Assembly: GCA_003260075.1 (NCBI GenBank)
Contig: QLIY01000336.1
Span: forward strand, 3,656 to 67,655
Length of the DNA: 64,000 nt
Direction: 5' to 3'
Source of the DNA: Phallusia mammillata
Lineage: Eukaryota; Chordata; Ascidiacea; Phlebobranchia; Ascidiidae
Under the pieces are notes generated by a model. That model did not search any database. It was not told the origin of the DNA and worked only from the letters and a program-made list of their open reading frames with translations. The translations under genes and the position numbers were made by a program. Of this stretch, positions 36,011 through 48,190 are shown piece after piece (position 1 is the first letter of the stretch; each line of letters opens with the position of its first letter).

Positions 36011-38934
36011 TGCACTGGTGTGATTTGGGTTGCTGATTGAAAGTTGAATTTTCACAGGCGGCTCGTATTAGGTATTGCCTTTCCGGGTATTGCGGCAGAT
36101 TACCATCAATAAGGCTGTTGTTGTACGGTAAACCTCGTTGGTGATTCATGTTCCCGTCGATGACCTTGGCTTGTCGTTTTGTGGTTTTCCTGATGTCCAA
36201 ATTAGGTTGAGGTACCGTGTATACACAAGTGTATATGTTAGTTTAGGATCAGACAGATTTGAGACTGCAAACAAAAAATAACCTCGTTATAAGTGCTTTA
36301 GTGGCAATTGCTGACAAGTTTTAACAATTATTATGCCAACTTTCGTTTATCCTTGCTTTTCTCGAATATTAATATGTTTTTAGTACCAACAACCCATACC
36401 GGGTTTTCAACTTCGTACAACAACTGTTAACGCGATTTTCGTTTCAGAGTATGTTGTGACAGCTGTTTGGTGGCCAACTGGTGCGTTCTAACGAACTGGC
36501 ATTGTTGTGCACCGCTCAAATCCCTCCTAGTCGATATTACCGCCGCCGACGCGAAGCATTTTAATCGATTGCAGCGGCAGTTGATAAAACGAAATGTTGT
36601 TTCATTAAGTCGCGTGAATCACCCAATTAAAAACGCGCTTTGCGTTCCAACGCATTAGCTGCTCCACGATTACAACCTTAAAACGTGCGAGTGAATCGTA
36701 CATGTGTTGCTTACTGGCTTAGCTTTAAACGATTAAATCGGGTTTTCCAACGAGCTTCATGTAATCAGAAGAAGGTTTTCGCACATTTCACAGCAACTAA
36801 AAACGGTTTTGACGATTTTTATCGATGTACGTTGAGTAACTTCAAACAAAAGCTGCTATTGCCACACTTGTCCCATTTGTGTACTATTATCACATCAAAA
36901 GAAAGTAGTGTCATAGGCAGACCTTCTGGGCCAAAACAACAGGCTGAAGTAATCGATTCACTGCTGCTGTTTCTCCGGTTTGTGATGGTCAATCGATGTC
37001 TGCTGAGCCGATTTTGATTGCACTAGCGTGGGTAAAACCCTGTATGCAACAACACTGTGGTGCAATCGCGCTGCGTCAAGTCAGTTCAACCTTTTGTTGA
37101 GACGAAGTTTCTGAAGCTCTGCCAGGTCTAAATTGAACAGTAGGGTTATACGAGTTTATCAAGGGCTTGACGCGGTAAAAACTAGACGTGCTGTACATTT
37201 GCATAATTGCTGTTTCATGCGTGATGCGTGAACAGCATGACAAGGCAATGCGCCCGGGTCAATTTGAGTAACAACGTTTAAAGATTCATTAGCTAAGTGA
37301 TCAGTTAAAGTTTTTGATCCTAAAATACATTCAGATTACAGTGTAAGCATTTCTGTTCATTGAATCAGTGTACGGTATTGTTCAAAGCTAAAGAGAGTCT
37401 TAGTTAAAGCACTTTTGTTGAAATCATTTATCACATTTTAGTGTACAGAATGGCTCAATGCTAACTGGTGCGGTACAAATCCATAGAACTGAACCTTTTA
37501 CCCGAAATTTATTAGGATTCATGGTTTCTTTGACGAATTAGTAGGTCAAAAATTACTTCTTTTCTAATTTGCGATAAACACACAGTTAGTGAAGTGGTAC
37601 TGTATTTGTTTTTTTGGTCGCCGGTTTCGAAGCAAACTTAGTTTTTTGCAATAATGTCTCTCGCCTAAACGATATTAAAAGCGTTGCACTTGCGGTGTAT
37701 AGGCCAAACCCGTCGCCTTGCCATTACTCCTAAGTGAGGAATGAAAACTGAACAGGAAAGACGAAAGGCAGTGACAACGTTAGGCTTCAGAATGCAAAGA
37801 GAGCTACTTGCGGTTTTGCTGGTTTCTGGTTCCCATCACCTCTTCCGTGTTTTCGAAGGAAACAAACCACGTCACTGTGTAAATGTCACGTGCCAGGACG
37901 CGCATGGCTGCTCATCACTGTGTACAACAACAGCCGATTTTGGAAACAACCATCGGCAATGAGATTTATAATTTAGGCAATTTAACAAGGTGTCTAGGTT
38001 TTGTTGTCAGAAAAAACTAAGACAGAACGGTATGACTTTCAACTTAAATTAATTGTGTTTCTTACATTTAAAGTAGCCTATTCCAATACCAGATTGTGAA
38101 AGTTAACTGCGCAACATTTGCCTTTAAAACTGGATAGTCTTTGAATTGTAAGTTGCATTAGTTGTCATTGTATTTTAAAACTATGTCTTATGTAATGTAA
38201 GACCGTTTCAGCATTAGTAGTGCCTTAAACTTGAAATATCAGGGCCGCCAAATACCGCTCAATCTTTCCCATCCGGTTAAATTACTAACTACATGTCCCA
38301 ATGGATTTTATCTGATGCAACCCACAAAACTAAAGCACTTGCCAATACCCATCTATGCATTCTAAGCCAAACGTTTTCTCCATACCGACGGTAAAATTTA
38401 GTTGTTTGTGGCGTAACTTTCACTGTACTTCGGCATACAATCAAAGCTCAAGAAATGTTCGTTTTATCTTCTGTGGTCTTTCCCCGATAAGCCGAAGGGA
38501 CCGAGTCTGTTTGCGGTCCAGTGCAACAAGGCTGCGATCTTGCTTTACTTCGTTCAAAAACAAGAGTGTATTCTGCTGCTGGGCGCGTATCAAAGTCAAG
38601 ATCGGCTAAACTTACAGCCTACTTGTTTGTTAATCTGTCTCGTCGACCTTGTCTAAAACGTAGCTTATAGGTCGGAAAACAAGTAAGAATGAAGTACTTT
38701 ATGAAAGGGTAAACTGATCGGTAGCACTGATAGAGTCTGAGTTTGTGCCAATCAATTAACCGAATGTGATTACGAAGGTGATAAATCTCAGGGGAAGGAA
38801 GCTTGACTGATAAGTTTTAGGTAGTTGCCTGAAATTAGTTATAAGTTAATCATTGTACCAAACAGAGTTCGGACTATTTCGGTTATTTTCGTGAAAAAAT
38901 CTAAATACTCGTTTCCATTTATGCCGCTATTTCA

Positions 38935-39620
38935 CCAACTTTCGTGACTAGTTCGTTTTTGTGGTTTCAGACTTGTACTTTCGGACCTCGGTTTCGACTC
39001 TAACACAAAATATGAGTTGCACTGGTATATTGTTGTTGTGTTTCAAAAGACATGTATCCGAATTTACAGTTTTAGTTAGATTATAAAGAACGTTGTGGTG
39101 TCCCCGGCTTGTTTGGCCAAGTTTTTAGTTGGATATATAAAGCCACATAGGGAAAATATCATGCGTTAAAGACCAGCGAAAAACTATGAGTCTTAAGCAT
39201 AGCGCTGAAATAGCAAATCTCTCTCTCATCTTTTAACAACCCAGTACACACTTGTTATTGGATCAAAGCAGGGGGGGGGGGTACCAACTTTCGTGACTAT
39301 AGTTTTTTTTGTGGTTTCAGGCTTATACTTTCGGACCTCGGTTTCGAGTGTAACACAAAATATGAGTTATACTGGTGGATTGTTGTTGTGTTTTAATATA
39401 CATGTATCCGAATTTACAGTTTTAGATAGATTATAGAGAACGTTGTGGTGTCCATCGCTTGTTTAACCAAGTGTTTAGTTGGATATATAAGGCCGCATAG
39501 AGAAAATATTATGCGTTAAAGACCAGCGCAAAATTATGAGTCTTAAGCATAGCGTTGAAATAGCAAATCTCTTTCTCATCTTTTAACAACCCAGTACACA
39601 CTTGTTATTGGATCAAAGCA
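38935..39620. repeat. Allelic duplicate of about 340 bp (gap 39271-39281)
   Basis: Bases 38935-39270 and 39282-39620 match with scattered substitutions and small indels. Confidence 0.85.
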
Positions 39621-40046
39621 GCTTTTCGACAAACTCGTTTTTGTAACGTTCCACTTACCTAGTCTTGTGCAATAAAGCGTTGCGCTGCCCTTTTTGTCAG
39701 AGGTGTTGACTTAGATCAGAAGTTCGTGTTTTCCGAGTTCAAGTGAAGAGCTTTGGACGTGTTTATCGCAGTCGTTGCAACTGAAGTCGCGCGGGGGCTT
39801 TGCCACAGAAAAACACCTTCGCAGAAAGGGTTACCTAATACGCACATACGTTTTGCAAAACAACACGTTTCGAGGTGTTGGATTGCCGCGAAAATAACAC
39901 CTTAATGGGCAAAGGGAGAAGAGTGGTTCCAATCATATTAAAACCTGTCCAAGTTTTGATGGATGGTGCTTGTGCAATGTAGCAATGTATCGACTTTGCG
40001 GGTACTCGTGCCACAATTAAGTCTGCGCGGCTTAATGTCTGAGCTT

Positions 40047-41426
40047 AACAAAATTGCAGGTTATTCATAGCCTTTGCGGGTTGAAAATACTGAAACCATT
40101 ACGCATACTTTGTGTCACTTTAAAAATTTTTAGGAAGTTTACTAATGATTGTCTTGTTTTTCAGCTGCAACTGAATATGTCATGTAAATAAATTTTCTAA
40201 AATGATATGTAACTTTAATTAAATTGGGATTACACGGTGATGCAATGAATAAGTCCCAACTGAAGTTGAAGCAAACTATGAAGGTAACATTTCATTTTAT
40301 GTAACTCAACTAAAAGGCGTGTTTTGTATGGAAACTGTTTGCTCGTATATGGTCCCAGCACCATAAACGAAAACCCAGCAATCCTGGCGTTTTATTTTGC
40401 ATGCCACTTCCTTGACAGGACAAAAGGTTACTCGAGACGGTCAATTAGGACAAAGTCAAATGTTCAGTCACGTTTTTCAACCCTATGTGTTAAAACCTTT
40501 GCAGAACCGTTGCACGTGTCGAGATCCAAGCTTCGCCGCTGTGCCGTGCTTGATCTGAAATGGACCAGGTCGCCGGCAGTGGAGAGATTCTACACGATTC
40601 GCCTCGAAACAACGAACTCCTTACGCTGCTTTGCACTTTTATCAACCCAAGCGGCGATTTCCGTACTTCCGCCGCGAGTCAGGCCGGAATTGCATCCACA
40701 GCAGTGTCTGCGGCTGCTGCCAACATTGTAGTTGCTGCCGCGAACATTTCAGACGCCCAACAAGCCCCTGAGCTCCAGGCACAGTTAGTAAGTGTCGTAA
40801 GATTGTTTTCGTTTTTTTCATAAGCTCTTAATGTCGAGGGATTTGGCGCGAACCCTTTGGTCGATGATCCATGACAGTACCGGTGCTAAAAAGCCCATTT
40901 CTGCGTAAACATGGGTTTTAGCCCTTTCTAAAGAGAGTAATCTTTGAAAACCTGTAATTTAACTGTCTTTTTTACTGAAATTTATCTGTTGTATATTTAT
41001 CTTTTTTGATATTTATCTGTTTGACATAGAAGTATACATAGTTTTGGTAACTGCGTTGCTGGTGAAGGGAGTGCTGGGGGGGGGGGAATTGCTGGGTTTT
41101 CGTTTATGGTGCTGGGACCATATACGAGCAAACAGTTTCCATACAAAACACGCCTTTTAGTTGAGTTACATAAAATGAAATGTTACCTTCATAGTTTGCT
41201 TCAACTTCAGTTGGGACTTATTCATTGCATCACCGTGTAATCCCAATTTAATTAAAGTTACATATCATTTTAGAAAATTTATTTACATGACATATTCAGT
41301 TGCAGCTGAAAAACAAGACAATCATTAGTAAACTTCCTAAAAAAATTTAAAGTGACATAAAGTATGCGTAAAGGCTATGAATAACCTGCAATTTTGTTAA
41401 GCTCAGACATTAAGCCGGGGGGGGGG
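40047..41426. repeat. Inverted allelic copy flanked by gaps (41076-41086, 41417-41426)
   Basis: Bases 41087-41416 are the reverse complement of about 40047-40388, the segment just upstream of the first ASH1L coding exon. They lie in the first coding intron, bounded on both sides by placeholder runs. Confidence 0.85.
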
Positions 41427-44400
41427 GAATAAGTAGAAAATAGTAAAAGTAAAAAAAACGTCTGGAATATCCGTACTCGTAAAATTTGCCCTGGCCAAAT
41501 TTGGGTCAGTGATTCAGTGTACTTTGCGGCGAAAAACTTTTAAGATGTATTTACGTCTGAACCAATTATCACTTTGATGGAATCCGATTTTTAAATCCAA
41601 AGACTTGCGACACTTTTCGTACATAACCCACACTGGCTCCAAATACCATGACATTTCGTTGTATTCCGAAACTTCACCCGAGTTAGTATACGGAGCAAAT
41701 GGCATTACGGTTGGAGTGATGTAAAATAGAATGCAATATATTACCGTGGTTGCCTCCATACTTTCAATACAGCCAGGTTCAAAGTACTGATGTTTAATCT
41801 TGTATAGCCTACAGGTTGTGGCATCTGAAAAATGTCTACGATTGCGTTTGTATAGTTGTACTTACGTTGTAAGGTTTGTGATCAGTAAATAAGGTACATG
41901 TAATAAGTAAGTTAAAACAATTTAAAGCGCATTCGTTTGAATCATCATCCAAAACCCAGTGTATAAAACGCTAGGGCATTTAGAATCAACCGTTGTACAC
42001 TGTATTTGCACAGAATAAATATTTCACGTAAGGTTTTTGGCATCTTCATTGATCGAATAGAACACTCCTGTATGAAGTGAAAAAATAGAAAACAGTGATA
42101 CAATAAAAATTTTATTTTGATGGAGAAAACAGTAATGATCGGAAAACTGCCACTGTGGGGGTTGATTTCAGTTAAACTATACTTTACTTAACATCATCAT
42201 TTCATTTTGCGTGTTTTTTGGATACACAATCTTTTGTGACTTTGTTGCCAAAGTTGTTGACATTTTTTCTGTAGGAAACTTTCCACCCTCAGCAGCCTTC
42301 GTCTAGCAGTGATACAGTTGACGGAGATTGCTCGTGTTCAGGAATTGACGATTGTCTCGATCCAAGCGACGAAGTTACCGAAGAGGAAATTGCTCATCTC
42401 GGCGACATTGGACCGGAAATAATCGAATCCGTGACCGCCGCCAGTGCGCAAAGTAAGGAATCTGACTTTTGTCACGTATTTAGGGTTTTGGGAAACTTAG
42501 GGTTTTGGAAAATGAGATCACTTCGATCTTTTTCTTCAACTCCAGTTTATATGTAGTTTTAACGCATTTTTTAAGTTTATAGCGGTTAAGTGGAATAAGC
42601 TTTTCAAAACGTGTATTTGATCGGTGTTACCCAATTAGTAATACCGTTTATAAGGAGGTGATTTATCATCACCTTTTGCGGGGGGGGGGATTTTTAAGTT
42701 TATAGCGGTTAAGTGTAATAAGCTTTTCAAAACGTGTATTTGATCAATTAGTAATACCGTTTATAAGGAGGTGATTTATCATCACCTTTTGCGCCGCCAG
42801 ACACCTAGTCTGCGGTAAAAAGGGAAGTGTTTTAACGTTGATCGTGTGCTACGTAACACTGTGTTCGAACTGGTGTGAGAAACGAAAACTGTCTCGTTAA
42901 AGTTAAAAACAAAAACTGAACAGAAAACCAAACTCAGTTTGTCTGGCATAAATTTAATTTTCAACCACGTCTGTAACCCTTTACAGTTTCCAACACAAAC
43001 TAGAAACATTTAGAAATGGTACACATTCAGTAATTGTAATCAAACCGTTGCATCATAATCTGCATTAAATTGATCTGGAGTGGCAGTTGATCGTTTTTAG
43101 TCCCTGTCAATAGCGCTCGTAAACCGGATATCCAACAGCGTGTATATTAGCGTGACTGTGGTGTACAATACTCATGCACTTTCAGTTTATCATTAGCGGT
43201 GTTTGGGTATGCTAATATGGAACTGTTGAAAAGCAACTATGGCAGTTAAGGAAGCTATTGCAACAAGTTCAGTGAATCTTTTCTAGTTATTTCCATTAAA
43301 GGAGTATTAAAAAACACTTTTGAAAGCAAGGTGTCGTTTAACAAGTTTGAAACAGGGGATTCATACAAGAGTGAAGTCATGTAACGCTGATTCAAATCCG
43401 CTATGAGCTGTACATTTAGTAATGTTTGACATTGTTTCGAAAAATGTATTCAGCTTGGTATAAAATACGCTTTAAATTAAGATAAAAATATGTGTTTCTA
43501 ATCAATGCTTTACTCCACAGATTTCGTAAGTGGCGAAGAACTGATCCGCCCAAACAACATCTGCAAAACCATCAACGATATAACAAACAACCAGCAGATC
43601 GTGAAAGAAATCAGTAGCATGCCGCAGAACTCTTTGCTTGAGGCCGCACTCATATCGAACATAACTTCAGCTGCAGCGCAAAGTAGTGGCGACCTCTTTG
43701 TCCAAGCTGCATTGGGCATGGAGCAACCACAGGGCACGTATCATAACTGGAACGTGGATCCAATCAACAGTGGCGTCGGCGCAAACCTGCCTTGTGACAA
43801 TTCGGCTTATGTGAATAGACAAACTTTTCCAGTCAGTGGAGTAAATCAACAGGGTATGCAGCCCACTTTTGCCAGTCCGCAAATGGACAGCGGCTATATG
43901 GCTGGAGTTTACACCTCTCAGCAACAGTTTAACATCCCAAGACACGACCAGGGTTTGATTAATGATCAAATGCTGCATAACCCCTCATTTGGAGTACCAG
44001 ATTACCAGGGCAACATGCTTCGTACCGACGCTATGTCAAGCGGTTCCCAAAGGCAGGAGATGGTACAGACTGCTCACTCAAAGGTTTGTTGCTAGGCTTG
44101 GGTTTGTTATGATTAGGATGTGTTTGAGGGCGACCACGGGAATTTTCACCCTGGGCTATATGGCGCTATTATTAAAGTTCCTCAAAGTCATGAAAGCAAT
44201 TTACCATGAAAACATCTTGAAGCTCACGTAAAATGCAGAAACAATTACATAGCATTAGGACCTGGCCTCATTGTGTATGAATCACATAGATACCAAACTG
44301 TAATATCATGTAGTAATTACAGAGGTCAACAAAAATGTCTAGACAGCTCCACTATTCTGAGACTATGTTTACCGTAGTGCTGTGGTTTGACGTGTATGTA

Positions 44401-47400
44401 AATTGGTTTCTATAGATTCTGTAAGTTATTGTTCTCCCTATGCAAATTAACCTTTCTTCCTTGTCTTTTAATGCTTCAAAGACGAAAGAAACAAAACATA
44501 TGAAGGATGAGGCTGCTTTACACACACGTGTTGTTTTTTTAAACACAATGCTCTATTTGTTTTGTAGCGACAGCGCTGGGGCTAAATCCTCGAAATTTTG
44601 GCTAAAATTTACAAAGATTGTGGAAACAAACTTACTGGTCGCCTTTATACAAATCTTTTCATTTTTGCAGATGAACCCCTACCAGAACTTAAACTTCAAC
44701 CCGACATCCATGGCCATGTCGAATAACACCGACATCGCAATGCCATACACCGCCAACTACAGCAACGCCAAGGGATCGACTCATGCTGTCGACCAGGAAA
44801 CAAGCAGCAGCAGAGTGGACAGCGGTAGTGATGAAAACGAGGACAGAACCGGTGAAAAAAAACTCACCACCACTCCTCTTCCCTCTGATGCTGAGAAGAT
44901 GTCAAGCAGCAACAGCGTAAGCAGTGGGAGCCACGAGGACTCTCCTAGTCCAGGAGAACCTGAAGACTCCCGAGTGACCGTCGGAAACCCTACGTTGTCC
45001 CAATCCGCGCCCTCTAATGACTACCACATGAACTCTGGTGGTGATTTTGGTCTGGTGGACACAAGCATCAGCGAAAACTTTTCCAATGGTGATATGCTGC
45101 TGAACGAAGCCAGTATGATTAACTCTATCCCTGTGCCCGACAGTGTTGTTGAAATCGGCGACGTTGCGCTGGAATATAGCCACCACAGTCACCACCGCCA
45201 TAGTGACGTTCCCGCCACCGCTAGCAACTTACCGTCTTCTACCAAATCCCCAGGGAGTGGACATCAAGCGACCACGTTGAGTAAGACTCCCAAGGGAGAT
45301 TCCACGAAGGCCAAGTCTGCTGTCTGGCCGTCCGAACAAAAGGCGTCAAAAAGTAAAAAGCACTTGGACGAGATGAACGACTCGTGGTCAGTGAGGAAGG
45401 AGAACAGAAAGCGGTTGCACAAAAAGCACAAGAAATCAAAACACCAGGAAGAACTCCCACCCACTGATATGGAAGGAAATGCGACTTTGGCTTCTGAAGG
45501 CATTGCTCATCGCGGAGAAGCGCACTCCGAGTACAGACAAAGGCATCGCTCAAAGCACCATCACACAACGTCTGACATCCATCAACCTTCCTCTTCGTCT
45601 TCATCAAAAAGCAGTGTCAGCCCGTCGCCAGACTCTAAACCATTTACATACAGCAACTTAATTCCAAAGACCACCGCTGACCCTATTGGTCTATCAAGTA
45701 TACCTGGAAAGTCCGCCTGGCCCGGGGAGAAATCAAAACACTGGGATGGTGCTAGGAAGGAGAAAACAGGCGATAAGAAAAGCAAACACAAGAAAAAGCA
45801 CAATACAGTCCCCGCTGTGCATCACGATCATAAGATAATTGCACCGGCTTCGCTTCAGGTACCTGGAACCAGCTCTGGTTCCGGTTTTACATCAAACCAG
45901 TCGCCCAAAGGCGGCTCAGAACCCGGTCACGACCCCAACGGCGGTGGTGTTAGAAGATGGCAGACCGTTACAGCGATTCAAGGACCGAAATTACCGCCAA
46001 TGCTATCAGAGAGCGACCGGATCCCGAAACGAGGACGCCCGTCGAAAAAGATGAAGGAGCAGAATCTCAAGTTTAAGCCGTCCGAGGTCCCAGACCCTGT
46101 GCCACAGACAGAGGTTAAGCCGAGCGAGAGCGCGTCCAAAATGGTGTCCATGTACACAATTAACGACAAGGGATTTATCGAGGTGCTAAACCAGAAACCT
46201 AAGGAGAACAGGCGAAGCAAGGAACGCGCCGAAGCTTTCCGAAACTTTCTAACTGAGATATCGAAGCGTAGTTCCATACAAAAGAAGACCGCTGGCGCAA
46301 AAGATGTTGTAGGTGCGTTTAAGCAAATTGGTGTTCGCACCCGAAATCAGGCTTCAACTGGAACTGGTGTCGGTGATGAGAAGAAAAAGCGACCGAAAGG
46401 GAAAGGGAAAGTGTTTGGTGGCGAACCTAGCAGTGTGGGAAATAACGCGACAAGCTCGGCACCCGAAACTTTGAAGACTGAGGACGGCATGTACACGTTT
46501 TCCGAGCTCGCCAAGCAGTATAAGATCTCTAACTCAATTCTGTATAGAGCAATGGAACAGTCCCAGCGCAGCATGACCGCTCGAACAAAATCTTCAAAGA
46601 CTGTTCAAAAACCAAAGTCGAGCCTTGATTCTGGGATTAAACCCGAATTCAACGAGCATGAAAAGAGTTCAACTTTTCGGTCGAGCGAAGAGAAACCGGA
46701 AAAGAAGAAATCGCCGTTTTCTGTTTCGCGCCAGCCAGCTGAAGATGCGAGAAGGGAAAATGAGAGAAGACAAGAAGATGTTACTCGGGCTGAAGTCACT
46801 CCACTCTCCGGCGCAAGTCCTTCTGGACAGCTTCCAGTTTCCCAACTTGATAACATCACATCTGAAAAAATCAAGCGGAAAAAGAAAAAGAAGAAACATA
46901 AGAAAGAGAAAAACGAGGAAGGAAAGAGGAAAAAGAACAAGGATAAAAAGAAGAAAAAGAAAAAGGAGCGTCGTATGCATGAGACGAATTTAGTTAAAGA
47001 GGAGAGGCGAGAAGCTGCACAGGCTGACATCAATAACAACAATGAAGTTTTGATCCTGCCGTATCCGGATGATGGGGAAATAACAAAGAAAAAACATCCT
47101 AAGATGAGCGGATCAAGTACCAGCAGTTTAGGATCAAGCGCCGTGAGTACGAGACCTGAAAGCACATCCAGCCTTTCAGGTCCAGAAGAAGATAATGCTT
47201 ACGACGGAGGTGATAGCTCTTCAGATGTGGAAACACCTCTGCCGATTAAAACAACACAGCCGATTGCAAGTGCCGATGTATCGATGCAGTCTTCAGCGCC
47301 GGCTGGTATTATACAGTCTGTCTTCGGATCCAATGCAGCATCATCGCCAATGCCGTCGTTTCAAGGCATCAAGGAGTACGGAGGACTCGTGCAGTTTTCT

Positions 47401-48113
47401 GAGCACATTCGCAAGATCGAGGAAATGCACGATTCTAAATTTAAAAAACACAAGCACAAAAAGAAGAAACTTGTGCGGAGATCAAAGAACATCGCAGACC
47501 CTGCGTTCCTGTACAACATGGAAGAACTTTCCCATCAGTTATCTTGTGCCAAAATCTCCTCCACCGCTGTGTTTCTTTCCGCCTCGTCAAAACCGGACAA
47601 CGTCTTTTCACGAGACTTTACGCGTAAAAGCCGTGTTCCCAATGTCGGCGGAAAGACCGTGGACGACCCCCTCTCGTATAGAGACCCATCCAAGCACCGC
47701 TTCAAGTCAAAACGCCAAGGTTTGGCAGCCCCGGGGTTCGGAGTCTTCAGTGGCAAAGCGAGCAGCAAGAAGACTTTTGATCCGGAGCAGTTCCGCCACG
47801 TTTCTACATTCTGCCGTCTTGGATTCTTCGTTGAACATGGTCTGGTAAAGCCTTATACAGGCGACTCACCCGCAGCTTTGTTGCAGAGCCTTAGCGCACA
47901 AGCACCTAAAATACAAGCACTTGCCTTTGAAACTCCCCGCGACAGTATCAACGGCAAAGCCAACAAGTCTCAGCTTAGCGACAGAGTGAAACACGACGAT
48001 GGTAAAAGTCCTCAGCCGCAGTTCCAGCATCAGCCTCTTTCTGAAACCGAAAGTGAATCCGCAAGTTCAAGTACGAAGAGGTCGCGCAGGAAGCGTGGGT
48101 GGCCATTGGGTAA

Positions 48114-48190
<77 letters not shown>

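Larger units (their letters stand above)
33591..40559. promoter_or_regulatory. ASH1L 5' flanking region, no recognised gene
   Basis: About 7 kb without a supportable coding exon. A third TGACGTCA lies at 34074-34081. Allelic duplicates occur at 35784-36010 and 38935-39620. This is presumably promoter, 5' UTR and upstream control DNA of ASH1L; the transcription start cannot be placed from the sequence. Confidence 0.4.

Noticed and set aside
46605-47165. 186-codon antisense frame rich in Phe/Leu
   Set aside because: It is the reverse of the lysine-rich ASH1L block; the Phe/Leu richness simply mirrors AAA/AAG codons.
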